NCBI RefSeq assembly: GCF_019929225.1
Contig: NZ_JAHZPA010000001.1
Location: 824,805-888,804, forward strand
Direction: 5' to 3'
Source: Streptococcus sanguinis
GTDB lineage: Bacteria; Bacillota; Bacilli; Lactobacillales; Streptococcaceae
DNA: 64,000 nt
Positions within the stretch are counted from its first letter, which is position 1. The number at the start of each line of letters is the position of its first letter. The position numbers and the translations under genes are program-made. Below the pieces are notes generated by a model that did not search any database, was not told the origin of the DNA, and saw nothing but the letters and a program-made list of their open reading frames with translations. Of the stretch, positions 1-10,386 are shown one piece after another.

Positions 1-1974
1 GACATAGGTTACAATCGTTTGATTTCCATAGTTAAATTGAACCGCTGCTTCATTGGAGCCAACATCTGGATTGATTAGCCTATACTGACGCCCTAACTGG
101 ACCACTGGCCGTAATTCTTTATACAACTTCACCTGGTCAGCAATCGCAGCTTTCTCTTCATCTGATAGACTAGTCAAATCAAGCTCATACCCCAGATTTC
201 CCATCATAGCTACATGACCACGGGTTGCCAGCGGAGTAATTCGTCCCATCTGATGATTAGGCACTGCCGACACATGGGCACCCATTGAAATAGTCGGATA
301 AAGATAAGAAGAGCCATATTGGATTGGCAAACGAGCTATGGCATCGGTATTGTCACTAGCCCAGACTTGAGGGAAATACCGCATCATACCAAGATCATTT
401 CGTCCACCACCACCTGAGCAGGACTCAAATAAAATATTCTCATATTTCTCTGTCAAATATTTTACAATTTCATAAAGCCCCAAGATATACTTATGTGACT
501 GCATTTTGGTCTCCAGATAGTTAGTGCCATTCCCTAGATTGGTAATATTACGATTCATATCCCATTTTATGTAGTCAATATCGTGCTGACTTAACAGCTG
601 ATCCAGTGTTTCTTTGATATAGGCTACCACATCTGGATTAGCAAAATCCAATACGAGTTGATTGCGAGAGTAGGTATGATCTCGATCAGGCGCTTGAATA
701 GCCCAGTCTGGATGTGCTCGATAAAGCTGACTGTCTACGGAAATCATTTCTGGCTCAACCCATAAACCAAATTGCAATCCTCTGCTATGAACTTCTGCTA
801 TGAGCTCTGTCAAACTGCCACCTAGCTTATCTTCATTGACAAACCAGTCGCCCAGAGCCCGATTGTCATCAAAACGGTTGCCAAACCAGCCATCATCGAG
901 AACAAAGAGCTCAATACCAACTTTCTGTGCCTCATCTGCTAACTCTAGCAACTTTTCTTTTTTGAAATCAAAGTAAGTTGCTTCCCAGTTATTGATTAAA
1001 ATTGGCCGCTCTCTCTTCGCAAAAGCTTTAGGAATGATATGCTCTTGAACAAAAGCTTGGCTCTCATGACTAAGACCAGTCAAACCCTGAGACGAATAAT
1101 TCAACAGAGCAACAGGACTATAGAAAGTCTGCCCCGCTTCCAGTTTCCAAGCAAAGTTATCTTCATTGATACCGATACCTAGCCGAACTTCACTCAACTG
1201 ATTTTGCTGAATCCAAGCTTCAAAGTTTCCGCTATAAAGGAGCTGAATTGCCCAAACTTGACCAGCCTCTTCCGTCGTTTCACTATCACAAAGGATAAGG
1301 CTCGGAGTCTGCGCGTGACCAGAAGCTCCTCGGTTGGAAGCTATTTTGAAAATTCCCTGTTCTAACTTGTGACGACGAACTGTTTTCTCCCTAGCATAAG
1401 CTCCCTGTAAACTAATCACATCATAGGTCCCTGCCGGCAAATCTGCCATTAAGCTCAAGTTCTTATGTATGACTGCTGTCTCTCTACCGATATTTTCCAG
1501 CTTAGTAAAGGTTGCAATAGTATTGCTATCTTCAAAAGCTGTGTAATAGAGAGTGAGGCGTAAGTGAGCTACTGCATCCTCTAAAATAAAGGCCAGTGTT
1601 TCTGCATCTTCTGTACTGTGAGGGCTAGGCAGTCCTGGAACTTCCAAACCACCCTTAATCAGCTGACTCTCAATAAACCTAAAATCTGTTACTTCATTAT
1701 TAGCATGTTGGACTTGCAGAGAAGGTTGCCGAAAGTCTCCTAAACCATGCTGACCCAAAACCTGCCGCTGGGTATCTAAGCTAAAACTCCGCTCATTCGA
1801 TCTCGGATTACCAGAAAATGCATGATCTCGCTCAAATACTGTATTGGAAAAATGATAGGATTCGATTTTTCTGCCTAAGTGTTTAAGCAAAAGGTAGCCA
1901 TCCCTTTCCTCAATGATAAGACTGGAATTTTTTGTATTGATGTAGAATAGATGTTTGTCTATTTTGATAGCCAT
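1..1974 (-). CDS. aga: Alpha-galactosidase, GH36 family (3' end cut off by the window)
   Basis: Hydrolyses terminal alpha-1,6-galactose from melibiose and raffinose-type sugars in the cytoplasm. The 658 codons present start at an ATG preceded by GGAGGT; family members are about 720-740 residues, so some 60-80 C-terminal residues lie beyond position 1. The GH36 nucleophile motif KWDMNR is encoded around 553-570, and SCSGGGGR followed by the acid/base stretch SDNTDA around 350-425. The gene is divergent from an AraC-type regulator, as aga and msmR are in the S. mutans multiple-sugar-metabolism region. A cre-like site lies in the shared intergenic region, so catabolite repression is likely. The family assignment is secure; exact substrate range is inferred. 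Confidence 0.93.
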   Translation of the reverse strand, partial: MAIKIDKHLFYINTKNSSLIIEERDGYLLLKHLGRKIESYHFSNTVFERDHAFSGNPRSNERSFSLDTQRQVLGQHGLGDFRQPSLQVQHANNEVTDFRFIESQLIKGGLEVPGLPSPHSTEDAETLAFILEDAVAHLRLTLYYTAFEDSNTIATFTKLENIGRETAVIHKNLSLMADLPAGTYDVISLQGAYAREKTVRRHKLEQGIFKIASNRGASGHAQTPSLILCDSETTEEAGQVWAIQLLYSGNFEAWIQQNQLSEVRLGIGINEDNFAWKLEAGQTFYSPVALLNYSSQGLTGLSHESQAFVQEHIIPKAFAKRERPILINNWEATYFDFKKEKLLELADEAQKVGIELFVLDDGWFGNRFDDNRALGDWFVNEDKLGGSLTELIAEVHSRGLQFGLWVEPEMISVDSQLYRAHPDWAIQAPDRDHTYSRNQLVLDFANPDVVAYIKETLDQLLSQHDIDYIKWDMNRNITNLGNGTNYLETKMQSHKYILGLYEIVKYLTEKYENILFESCSGGGGRNDLGMMRYFPQVWASDNTDAIARLPIQYGSSYLYPTISMGAHVSAVPNHQMGRITPLATRGHVAMMGNLGYELDLTSLSDEEKAAIADQVKLYKELRPVVQLGRQYRLINPDVGSNEAAVQFNYGNQTIVTYV

Positions 1975-2009
1975 TTCTGAACCTCCATATTTACTAATAT
2001 TTTACCTTA

Positions 2010-2023
2010 TGAAATCGCTTCCT
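2010..2023 (+). promoter_or_regulatory. cre-like catabolite control site between aga and msmR
   Basis: TGAAATCGCTTCCT fits the CcpA consensus TGWAANCGNTNNCA at every fixed position but the last. It lies just upstream of the best -10 hexamer on the aga strand (TAAAAT, complement of 1999-2004), so it is placed to repress aga. CcpA binding is inferred from motif and position. Confidence 0.6.
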
Positions 2024-2076
2024 AAAATAGAATTATGTTAGGGAAATATGGTAAAATGTTAGGTAGGAGGCGAAAT

Positions 2077-2907
2077 ATGCTTGTTTTTTCAGAATACCAA
2101 ACAGGAACCATTGATCTCTCGCTTAGCTTCTACGGTTATGAAGAGTGCACATCTAGCTACTCTTTTGGACCAGCTATTAGAGATACCTACGTTCTTCACT
2201 ACATTACCAAAGGGAAAGGTCAATTTCATTACAAAGGAAAAATTGTCGATTTAAAAGCTGGAGATCTCTTTCTGCTCAAGCCAAATGAACTTACCTTTTA
2301 TCAGGCTGACAAAGAAGAACCTTGGTCTTACTACTGGCTGGGAATGACTGGCGGTAGGGTTTATGACTACTTCAATCACTCTCAGATTGCCGAAGACTGC
2401 TACCTACTTGCTAACCAGGAACGAAAAACAGATAGGATTGGGAAAATTGTTGAGAACTTGGTTTACTTCGCCGAGCAGACCAAATCTAACCAACTAGCTC
2501 AACTCCACATTATGGGCCAACTTTATGAACTCATCTTTCACTTGGGCAGCGTTGCCTATAAGCCCCAAGCAAATACCCTATCTGCAAGCCAGCAACTCTA
2601 TCTAGCCTGCAAGCAGATAATTGACACTCAATATCCCAATCCTAACCTCAGCATTCAAGATATGGCAATTAAGTTGTCCGTTCATCGCAGCTATCTAACA
2701 ACCATTTTCAAGGAGGAGCACCAAAGCTCACCTAAAGAATATCTGGAATATGTCCGAATGCATCGAGCTAAACAACTCCTCAAAAGCACCCGTGAGCCTG
2801 TTCAATTTATCGCCTATTCTGTCGGTTTCTCAGATCCCCTTTACTTTTCAAAGGCTTTTAAAAAATATTTTGGCTTTTCACCCAGTTCATTTCGAGAACA
2901 AAGTTAA
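2077..2907 (+). CDS. msmR: AraC-family sugar-responsive regulator (MsmR-like)
   Basis: Transcription factor of 276 residues. The N-terminal half is an AraC cupin-type effector domain (stretch FGPAIRDTYVLHYITKGKG, then LKAGDLFLLKPNE). The C-terminal third holds two helix-turn-helix motifs (SIQDMAIKLSVHRSYLTTIFK and PVQFIAYSVGFSDPLYFSKAFKK). An in-frame ATG exists at 2035, but the start at 2077 is preferred because AGGTAGGAGG sits 6 bases before it. It is divergent from aga and resembles MsmR, the activator of raffinose/melibiose genes in S. mutans, so it probably activates aga in response to an alpha-galactoside. Confidence 0.85.
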   Translation: MLVFSEYQTGTIDLSLSFYGYEECTSSYSFGPAIRDTYVLHYITKGKGQFHYKGKIVDLKAGDLFLLKPNELTFYQADKEEPWSYYWLGMTGGRVYDYFNHSQIAEDCYLLANQERKTDRIGKIVENLVYFAEQTKSNQLAQLHIMGQLYELIFHLGSVAYKPQANTLSASQQLYLACKQIIDTQYPNPNLSIQDMAIKLSVHRSYLTTIFKEEHQSSPKEYLEYVRMHRAKQLLKSTREPVQFIAYSVGFSDPLYFSKAFKKYFGFSPSSFREQS

Positions 2908-2925
2908 GTTTTACTAAACATATCT

Positions 2926-2954
2926 TTGTTATTTACTAATTTTTGAGTTATAAT
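2926..2954 (+). promoter_or_regulatory. Promoter of the LacI-family gene
   Basis: TTGTTA, a 17-base spacer and a perfect TATAAT, about 36 bases before the LacI-type start codon. The octamer-like element TTTACTAAT (2932-2940) lies in the spacer and TTTACTAAA (2910-2918) just upstream. The same TTTACTAAT occurs at 1990-1998 upstream of aga. These could be operators for the LacI-type protein. Confidence 0.7.
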
Positions 2955-2974
2955 TTATGTAGACAGTAAATTAA

Positions 2975-3991
<1,017 letters not shown>

Positions 3992-4007
3992 GTTAGAAAG
4001 ACCGCCT

Positions 4008-4943
4008 ATGAAAACCTATGAAAAAATCTTTGACATCCTCAGCCAGGCTGACGACTATGTCAACGGTGAAAAAATAGCTCAAGAATTGGGCATTTCACGA
4101 ACTTCCATTTGGAAAGCCATCCAAAAACTGGAAAAAGAAGGCATCCAAATCGAATCCGTCAAGAACCGAGGCTATCGATTGACAGCGGGTGACTTACTGA
4201 TTCCTGATTGGATTGAAGCGCACTCACCTGTTCAGGTCTCCTTTAATCCTGACTGCCAGTCCACTCAGATGGATGCCAAGGCTGGCATGGAGGCCGGACG
4301 CCCAGCCAACACTCTCTATCTGGCCGCTGCCCAATCTGCTGGCCGTGGCCGTTTCGGTCGTGCCTTCTTCTGCCCCAACCAGGGTGGCTTTTACATGTCT
4401 CTCCACCTCAAACCCAACCTCCCCTTCGACCAGCTTCCCTCCTATACTATCTTGACCGCAGGAGCTATCTACAAGGCAGTAAAAAATCTAACCCTTATGG
4501 AGGTTGATATCAAGTGGGTCAATGACATTTACTATCGAAACAAGAAAATTTCCGGCATCCTGACCGAGGCTACAACTTCTATTGAGACAGGGCTCGTCAC
4601 TGATGTTATCATTGGTGTTGGCTTTAATTTTTTCATTAAAGACTTTCCAGCTGAGATTAAAGAAAAAGCTGGCTCCCTCTTTGAAGAGAAACCAGCCATT
4701 AGTCGCAATGAGCTCATTGCCGAGATTTGGAAATGCTTCTACGAAAGTGACCCAGAAGAGCTCATCTATCTCTACAAGCAGCGCTCCTTGGTGCTAGGAC
4801 GACAAGTGACCTTTAGTCAAAAAGGCGTAGACTACCAAGGTTTGGCCAAGGATATCTCAGACAGCGGGCAACTTTTAGTCCAGCTGACAGATGGTCAGGA
4901 AATATGGCTCAATAGCGGCGAAGTCTCGTTGACCAGTTGGTAA
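4008..4943 (+). CDS. birA: Bifunctional biotin-protein ligase / biotin repressor BirA
   Basis: Attaches biotin to carboxylase carrier domains through biotinyl-5'-AMP. With its N-terminal HTH (residues 1-60) it probably also represses biotin genes. The catalytic domain has the adenylate-binding loop GRGRFGR (112-118) and KWVND (169-173), the family's KWPND motif. At 311 residues it is of normal length for the two-domain form. A strong terminator follows directly. It lies downstream of the LacI-type gene on the same strand with a 16-base gap. Confidence 0.95.
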   Translation: MKTYEKIFDILSQADDYVNGEKIAQELGISRTSIWKAIQKLEKEGIQIESVKNRGYRLTAGDLLIPDWIEAHSPVQVSFNPDCQSTQMDAKAGMEAGRPANTLYLAAAQSAGRGRFGRAFFCPNQGGFYMSLHLKPNLPFDQLPSYTILTAGAIYKAVKNLTLMEVDIKWVNDIYYRNKKISGILTEATTSIETGLVTDVIIGVGFNFFIKDFPAEIKEKAGSLFEEKPAISRNELIAEIWKCFYESDPEELIYLYKQRSLVLGRQVTFSQKGVDYQGLAKDISDSGQLLVQLTDGQEIWLNSGEVSLTSW

Positions 4944-4960
4944 TCAAAAATTTCATTTCA

Positions 4961-4993
4961 AAAGGACTGAGTCTCATAGCTCAGTCCTGTTTT
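4961..4993. terminator. Bidirectional rho-independent terminator
   Basis: A perfect 9-bp stem AGGACTGAG/CTCAGTCCT (4963-4971 with 4980-4988) has an 8-base loop, with TTTT after it on the plus strand and AAAA before it. It separates convergent birA and the DUF3272 gene and can serve both. Confidence 0.9.
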
Positions 4994-4995
4994 CA

Positions 4996-5187
4996 TTATT
5001 TCGGTCCCAAATGTTTATCGATTTCATCCACAATCCGCCCCATGACATAGGAAATCTGCAGATTGCGCAGCACCAAAACTGCCCAGAAAGCAGCCATGAA
5101 ATAGCGCCCCGCCATGATGGATTCATTGAAAAAATAGGTTTCTAAGGCCGTAAAAACAGCCATTACAATAAATTGTCGTCTATTCAT
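4996..5187 (-). CDS. DUF3272 small membrane protein
   Basis: A 63-residue protein whose middle (about residues 8-45) is hydrophobic and probably spans the membrane, ending in a charged tail (DEIDKHLGPK). It matches the streptococcal DUF3272 family, which is commonly found beside dnaX. It lies 38 bases downstream of dnaX on the same strand and probably shares its transcript. Function is unknown. Confidence 0.8.
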   Translation of the reverse strand: MNRRQFIVMAVFTALETYFFNESIMAGRYFMAAFWAVLVLRNLQISYVMGRIVDEIDKHLGPK

Positions 5188-5225
5188 AGTTTTATTATAA
5201 CACGAAAGCCTAGAAAAATCTTTTT

Positions 5226-6896
5226 TTAATCCTCTTGAATGGTAATTTTTTCTGCTAAAAAGTCAAATCCCTCTGGAATCAAACTTTCCTCTTCCTTCTC
5301 TTCAACCTCTGCCTTGCTATTGCGGCTGCGAGCCGAAAAATCCGCCCGAATCTTGGTCCACTCTTCCAAGGAAATAGCCAAAATTTCTGGTGAAAATCCC
5401 GCCGCATTGCTGAGAATATTGCCAAACATGGTATTGAGATTGTCCCGCTTCATAGTCTGCTCAGCGTTGAAATTAGACTCAAAAGCTAAGATAGCATGAC
5501 TTTCATTGGCGGCCACTGGCTGCGAGCCTGCCAGCAAGGCCTTATCAGCTCCAGCCAGACTTTCGATAATCTCACCCCAAGCATTCTGCAGCTTAGTCAG
5601 ATTGCTGCGAGCCAGACTAGGATTCTCAACAGCCTCTTCTAGGATAGCATTGACCTTATTGCGGTCTGCTCGGTAGCCCTTAGACTTCTGCGGCCGAATA
5701 TCCGAAGTTTTGACAGCCGCTGCAGGTTTCCCATTGCCATTAGATAGCTGCTGCTTGAGATTATCAATCTCTTGTCTCAATCCCTTGAGCTCTTCGGCTA
5801 GATTATCTGGAATGGCTGCCGCTGTAGGGAGACTGCTGGTCTCTGCCAGTCGAATGGTCATCATTTCCGTATAAATCTTAGGTTGCAGGCTGTTCTTGAT
5901 ATCTGCCAAACTCTTGGTCGCCATATCTATCATGGCAAAGAGAGTGTCCTGCGGTGTATTGAGGTTTTCCAGAAAGAGCTCACTAGCATGATGGTTCTCC
6001 CCGCCAGTTTTGACAATGATTAGGTCACGCAGATATTGCAGGAGGTCCGTCACAAAACGAGCCATGTTTTTGCCACTGTCAAAAATCAGATTGAGATTAT
6101 CCAAGGCTGTGACTGCATCATGAGCAATCAAGGCTGCTACATAGGCATCCAAGGCTCCTAAGCTGATAGAGCCAGTGATTTCTTCGGCAATGTCTGTAGT
6201 CAAACGATTTTCCTGAGTTAAGCTAAGAGCCTGATCGAGGATAGACAAGGCATCCCGCATACCGCCCTCGGCTCGGCGAGCAATAATCTGCACACCTTCC
6301 TGCTCAAAGTCAATGCCTTCCTGATCTAAAATCCACTCAATATGGCCAATAATGTCCTGCGTCTTGATAGACTTAAACTCAAAACGCTGGACGCGGGAAA
6401 GAATGGTCGCCGGAATCTTATGCAGCTCTGTCGTCGCTAGGATAAAGATCACGTTTTCTGTCGGTTCTTCCAAGGTCTTGAGCAAGGCGTTAAAAGCCCC
6501 AGTCGAGAGCATGTGGACCTCGTCAATGATATAGACCTTGTGCTTGGCTAGACTGGGTGCATAGGTTGACTTGTCCCGAATGTCACGAATCTCATCTACT
6601 CCATTATTAGAAGCCGCGTCGATTTCGATAACATCTTCAAGACTTCCCTCAGTAATGGCCTGGCAAATATAGCAGTCATTACAGGGCTCGCCGTCCTTTT
6701 GATTCGGACAGTTCATAGCCTTAGCAAAAATCTTAGCAACACTGGTCTTCCCTGTTCCACGTGGGCCAGAGAAGAGATAAGCATGACTAATTTTCCCTTG
6801 CTCCACTGCCTGCCGCAGGGTGGTGGCTACTACTTGCTGACCCACCAGCTGACCAAAGGTCTGACTGCGATATTTCCGATATAAAGCTTGATACAT
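5226..6896 (-). CDS. dnaX: DNA polymerase III subunits gamma/tau
   Basis: ATPase of the clamp loader, which loads the beta clamp at primer ends during replication. The 556 residues include Walker A GPRGTGKT (44-51), a four-Cys zinc module (C63, C72, C75, C78), the Walker B/sensor stretch IIDEVHMLSTGAFNALLKTLE, and a C-terminal tau region with a charged linker. I saw no convincing A-rich slippery site producing a separate gamma protein. The GAF-type gene upstream ends on the dnaX start codon (shared base 6896), indicating translational coupling. Confidence 0.97.
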   Translation of the reverse strand: MYQALYRKYRSQTFGQLVGQQVVATTLRQAVEQGKISHAYLFSGPRGTGKTSVAKIFAKAMNCPNQKDGEPCNDCYICQAITEGSLEDVIEIDAASNNGVDEIRDIRDKSTYAPSLAKHKVYIIDEVHMLSTGAFNALLKTLEEPTENVIFILATTELHKIPATILSRVQRFEFKSIKTQDIIGHIEWILDQEGIDFEQEGVQIIARRAEGGMRDALSILDQALSLTQENRLTTDIAEEITGSISLGALDAYVAALIAHDAVTALDNLNLIFDSGKNMARFVTDLLQYLRDLIIVKTGGENHHASELFLENLNTPQDTLFAMIDMATKSLADIKNSLQPKIYTEMMTIRLAETSSLPTAAAIPDNLAEELKGLRQEIDNLKQQLSNGNGKPAAAVKTSDIRPQKSKGYRADRNKVNAILEEAVENPSLARSNLTKLQNAWGEIIESLAGADKALLAGSQPVAANESHAILAFESNFNAEQTMKRDNLNTMFGNILSNAAGFSPEILAISLEEWTKIRADFSARSRNSKAEVEEKEEESLIPEGFDFLAEKITIQED

Positions 6897-7393
6897 TAGG
6901 CTTTTTCTCCAAACATTTCAAAATTCCAAATCGTTTTTTCAAGCAAAATCTGGACAAACTTTTCCAGATATTCCTGATCTACCTTATCATAATCACCCGT
7001 CAAGGCTGAGTCCAAATCTAGCACTCCAAGCAGGCGACCATCTTTTACCATGGGCACCACAATTTCGCTCTTAGCCCGGCTATCACAAGAGATATAATTG
7101 GCATGCTGGGTCACATCATCTACGATAATCGTCTCTTTTTTCTCAGCAGATTCCCCACATACCCCCTTGCCTAGCGCAATATGGACACAGGAAACACCGC
7201 CCTGAAAAGGCCCCAGAATCAGCTCGCTCCCATCAAAAAGATAGAAACCAGTAAAAACAGAATTAGGCAGGGCTTGATTAAGCAGGGCGCCAGCATTGGA
7301 AAGATTGGCCAAAGCATTGGTCTCACCCTCCAACAAGGCTTCCAACTGAGCCAGTAAAAGTTGATAATTTGAAATTTTTTCTTTTGTGTTCAT
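6896..7393 (-). CDS. msrC: Free methionine-(R)-sulfoxide reductase (GAF domain, fRMsr)
   Basis: A GAF-domain protein of 165 residues that reduces free methionine-R-sulfoxide with thioredoxin. The three conserved cysteines of the fRMsr family are present in SCVH, GVCGE and ISCDS. A longer reading frame would begin at TTG 7426, but it overlaps the preceding gene; ATG 7393 ([18 protein letters not shown]) matches the usual family N terminus. A TATAAT hexamer (complement of 7401-7406) ends only 7 bases before this ATG and no Shine-Dalgarno is visible, so a leaderless transcript is possible. It is directly coupled to dnaX downstream. Confidence 0.88.
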   Translation of the reverse strand: MNTKEKISNYQLLLAQLEALLEGETNALANLSNAGALLNQALPNSVFTGFYLFDGSELILGPFQGGVSCVHIALGKGVCGESAEKKETIIVDDVTQHANYISCDSRAKSEIVVPMVKDGRLLGVLDLDSALTGDYDKVDQEYLEKFVQILLEKTIWNFEMFGEKA

Positions 7394-7422
7394 AGAGTCT
7401 ATTATATCAAAAAGCCGGTCTT

Positions 7423-8256
7423 TCAACCAAGCTTTTCTTTAATTTTGTTATCCAAAAATTCATCAATCAGTCTATTTACAACATCGGGTTGGTCGGTATT
7501 AGAATTATGCCCCGCCTTATCAATCCATTGAACAGACTTCCCAGTATTTCTTTCATAGGCCTTCAAATATCGTATGCAAGCCCCTGCACGATCTTCTTTT
7601 CCACATATAACCAATTGTGGACATTTTACTTCATAAGAAAACTTCTTCTCTACTGCTTCTGAAAATATCTTATATCCGTATCCCGCAAGACGAGCATACC
7701 TTTCTTGATCGCCATCATAAATCATCATCATATCATACATCAGTTTTCTTCCATAGTCTGTTGTTGATACGCTTTTAGGGCCTGATTTCAAAAGAGATTT
7801 CCATGGATAGATTCTATAAATTGCCTCCATATTTTTTAAGAGCCACAATTCCATAGCTGTATAATACTTCCTTTGAAGGGATGGTGAATCAATCGTAACA
7901 AGACCTTTTAATTTCTCAGGAAAAAGTTGAGCATAAACCTGTCCTACATATCCTCCCATTGACTGACCAATTACTATTGGATTTTCTATTCTCTCTTTGA
8001 TAAATATTTCATCCAGCCAACTTGCTAAATCAAATAAAGTAAAATCGAGACGAAATGGATAAGATGAAGCATGTCCAGGTGCGTCCCAAACCAAGACTCT
8101 ATATGTATCTTTAAAATATTCTATTTGTTTTTCAAATAACCTATGGTCAGCAGTTAGCCCAGGTAAAAAGATAAGAGCACTTTGGGATGATTCAACAGCA
8201 TCATTTGTCCAATAATGAATTATTCCACTTGGTGTTTCATATGTTTTTTCAATCAA
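7423..8256 (-). CDS. Alpha/beta-hydrolase fold protein
   Basis: A 277-residue alpha/beta hydrolase. The nucleophile elbow is GQSMGG, the acid is probably the Asp in CGKEDRAG, and the catalytic His is in KAGHNSN. An oxyanion-type motif LPGLTADHR lies near the N terminus. Substrate unknown; the family includes esterases and lactonases. Its stop overlaps a possible upstream start of the msrC frame, so the two genes are close or overlapping. Confidence 0.8.
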   Translation of the reverse strand: MIEKTYETPSGIIHYWTNDAVESSQSALIFLPGLTADHRLFEKQIEYFKDTYRVLVWDAPGHASSYPFRLDFTLFDLASWLDEIFIKERIENPIVIGQSMGGYVGQVYAQLFPEKLKGLVTIDSPSLQRKYYTAMELWLLKNMEAIYRIYPWKSLLKSGPKSVSTTDYGRKLMYDMMMIYDGDQERYARLAGYGYKIFSEAVEKKFSYEVKCPQLVICGKEDRAGACIRYLKAYERNTGKSVQWIDKAGHNSNTDQPDVVNRLIDEFLDNKIKEKLG

Positions 8257-8364
8257 AGTTCAACACTCGCATTCTAATTTGTTTAATCTAGTTTATCGCA
8301 ATTGCACTCATTCCTCTTATTAGAGTTTCTCAAGTAGGTCCACTAGAACATATATTCTGCTTAC

Positions 8365-8985
8365 TTATCCTCCCTCCAAAACCTTCACTTCTTCACCCTC
8401 CACAAGCACAGCTTGGCGATTATTGAGGGGAAGCAGATTCAGCTGGTCGCTGTATGTATCCAGAGTGGCCTGGGCACTTTCGACAAAAGGTTCTTCGCCA
8501 ACATGAGGAAGAACATAAAAATCCACCTCGTTTAGTGCCTCTGTATCATTCAGTTCCTTAGCGACCGCCTTATCGTCCATAATCTTATTATAGTCAATGT
8601 CTTGGGCTGTGATGATAGCACCAGCAGATTCGCCCACATAAACCATGCCATCCGCAATCTGCTCTTTTATCAAGGACAGAAGCTGCTTTTTCTTTAGTTC
8701 TTGCAGAAGATAAAAAGTATTGCCACCAGAGACATAGAGGAGTTTGCTTTGGAAAATTTTGGCCTGAGCTGTCTCTCTGTCACAAGCTGAAATATCTAAA
8801 ATTTCTACTTGAAATCCCAAATCTGCAAAGGTCTGCAGGGCTTCGTCAATATAACCCCTGTACTCTTCTACATTTCCAGCCGTCGGGATAAAAAGTACTT
8901 GTTTGCCCAATTGCTTTTCAGATACATATTGTCTGAACAAGTCCTTGACTCCCGCAAAATATGAACATAAAAATAATTGTTTCAT
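8365..8985 (-). CDS. Peptidase E-like serine dipeptidase (S51 family)
   Basis: A 206-residue S51-family protein. The nucleophile motif is GESAGA, preceded by LLYVSGGNTFYLLQ, which is typical of PepE-type alpha-aspartyl dipeptidases; the tail has VLPHVGEEPF. It probably cleaves Asp-X dipeptides in the cytoplasm. AGGAGGT lies just upstream and overlaps the end of the broken methyltransferase gene, so it belongs to the GrpB-methyltransferase-peptidase transcription unit. Confidence 0.82.
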   Translation of the reverse strand: MKQLFLCSYFAGVKDLFRQYVSEKQLGKQVLFIPTAGNVEEYRGYIDEALQTFADLGFQVEILDISACDRETAQAKIFQSKLLYVSGGNTFYLLQELKKKQLLSLIKEQIADGMVYVGESAGAIITAQDIDYNKIMDDKAVAKELNDTEALNEVDFYVLPHVGEEPFVESAQATLDTYSDQLNLLPLNNRQAVLVEGEEVKVLEGG

Positions 8986-8996
8986 AGGATACCTCC

Positions 8997-9615
8997 TTAT
9001 TTTTTAACAATCTTATAAAGAATCCATTGACCCTTTCTTTGACTATCGATAAGATATAAATCCAAGTTAGACAAATAATATTCCAGTTTTTCTTGCTTTC
9101 TAAAGTCTGGTAGGTAGTAAGCTAATTTACTCCATTCACATGCCAGTAAGATGATTCCATCTGGCTTAAGTATCCGCTTAAGTTCTAGGAACGCTTGAGT
9201 TAGATTTGACCAATGAAAATGAGTTTAAAATGCTGTATGTAATCAAATCAAATTTCTCAACCGGAAGATTTGTATTCTCAACATTTTTCACCTCAAAAGA
9301 TAGGCCAGGCTCAGCCAATTTTTCAGCTGCTCTGATGGCAGTAGAAGAAATATCAATCCCCAGAACTCGACTATTAGGAAAATGTTTTTTCAAATATTTC
9401 GAGGATGCTCCATTTCCAACTCCAACATCCAAAATGGCATGAAATCGTTTCTTATGATTCAGCTGACTGACCGCCCAAACAACCATGGGCATATAAACAC
9501 GATTCCACAATTTCATCATCCATAAGCCGACAAAACCTGATGGTTTCTTAGATTGGTAAATTAAGTAAGGAAAAGCCAGAATAATCATAAGGCCAATCAT
9601 TGCTATATAAATCAT
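8997..9615 (-). pseudogene. Class I SAM-dependent methyltransferase, broken by one frameshift
   Basis: The first part (from 9615) has an N-terminal hydrophobic segment followed by the SAM-binding motif ILDVGVGNGASSKYL, then runs into an early stop at about 9178 after 145 residues. Moving to the next frame near the TTTTAAA run (complement of 9224-9230) restores a long continuation: THFHWSNLTQAFLELK, then RILKPDGIILLACEWSK, ending at TAA 8999-8997. These are typical methyltransferase C-terminal motifs, so a single extra base is the simplest explanation. The intact product would be about 205 residues. The start overlaps the preceding GrpB gene (ATGA), so translation was coupled. A sequencing error or phase-variable slippage cannot be ruled out. 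Confidence 0.8.
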
Positions 9616-10193
9616 CTGTCTTCCCTCTCATATCTTCTGCCATAAAGCTTTTTAGCTTTCTCTGTATAGTTCTTGATAAAATCCGTTTTCGCCTCTGTAT
9701 AGGCATCACGGTTGTGCTCATATTGCTTCCACAAGGATAGCTTGAGCTTTTCATAGTCTTTAGCTACAGCAGGGTGCTCCTGTAAATAGTCTCTAAAGTA
9801 AAGTTCATCATGATCACCCTCATAGCGCAGATGCAGATGGAAAACCCGCTCCGCAAAACCACTCGGTGTGTAGCCTTTATTGAATGACATCTGCCCTTGG
9901 CTTTCTGACATAAGCAGATAGCCATTTTTCAGAAACAAGTCTCTCATCACTGCCATATCTGTTTCTTTGGGAATTTCCAGCAAGATATCCACTATAGGCT
10001 TGGCCCAGATGGTCTCAAGGGATGTAGAGCCAATATGACTAATCCGAACCAGCTGATTTGCAGGCAAAAAAATCAAAAGCCGAAGCCGTTCCTCATCATA
10101 CCATTCTTTCCACTCATCCTGATGCTCTCTCAGAAAAATCGGAAAAAGCTGCCACAGCTCCTCTAGTGACATTTTCTCTAAAGATGGACTCAT
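9612..10193 (-). CDS. GrpB/UPF0157 nucleotidyltransferase-fold protein
   Basis: A 193-residue GrpB-family protein, a nucleotidyltransferase-like fold of uncertain function. The signature HIGSTSLETIWAKPIVDIL is present, the family's HvGSTSvpg-akPiiDI motif. ATG 10193 is chosen because AAGGAGGT lies 4 bases before it; an in-frame start at 10220 has no such site. It is first in a unit with the broken methyltransferase and the peptidase E-like gene. Confidence 0.85.
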   Translation of the reverse strand: MSPSLEKMSLEELWQLFPIFLREHQDEWKEWYDEERLRLLIFLPANQLVRISHIGSTSLETIWAKPIVDILLEIPKETDMAVMRDLFLKNGYLLMSESQGQMSFNKGYTPSGFAERVFHLHLRYEGDHDELYFRDYLQEHPAVAKDYEKLKLSLWKQYEHNRDAYTEAKTDFIKNYTEKAKKLYGRRYEREDR

Positions 10194-10322
10194 AAGCACC
10201 TCCTTAGGTAATATATACAAGCGTTTTCTCTAGTTATAATTATAGAAAAAATACACATCCTAGTCAAACCCTGCACTTATTGAACAGATATTTATTTTTG
10301 TAATATTTTTGAAAAGTTTTAG

Positions 10323-10351
10323 TTGTCAAACAATCTATTTTTTAGTAGAAT
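10323..10351 (+). promoter_or_regulatory. Promoter of the secreted nuclease gene
   Basis: TTGTCA, a 17-base spacer and TAGAAT, about 35 bases before the start codon. AAAGGAG at 10374-10380 is the ribosome binding site. Confidence 0.75.
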
Positions 10352-10386
10352 GATGTCGGAGATATATTATTTAAAAGGAGTTCTTT

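Noticed and set aside
5226..6896. Programmed frameshift in dnaX producing gamma
   Set aside because: No convincing slippery A-run with a following stem was found in the region after the ATPase core.
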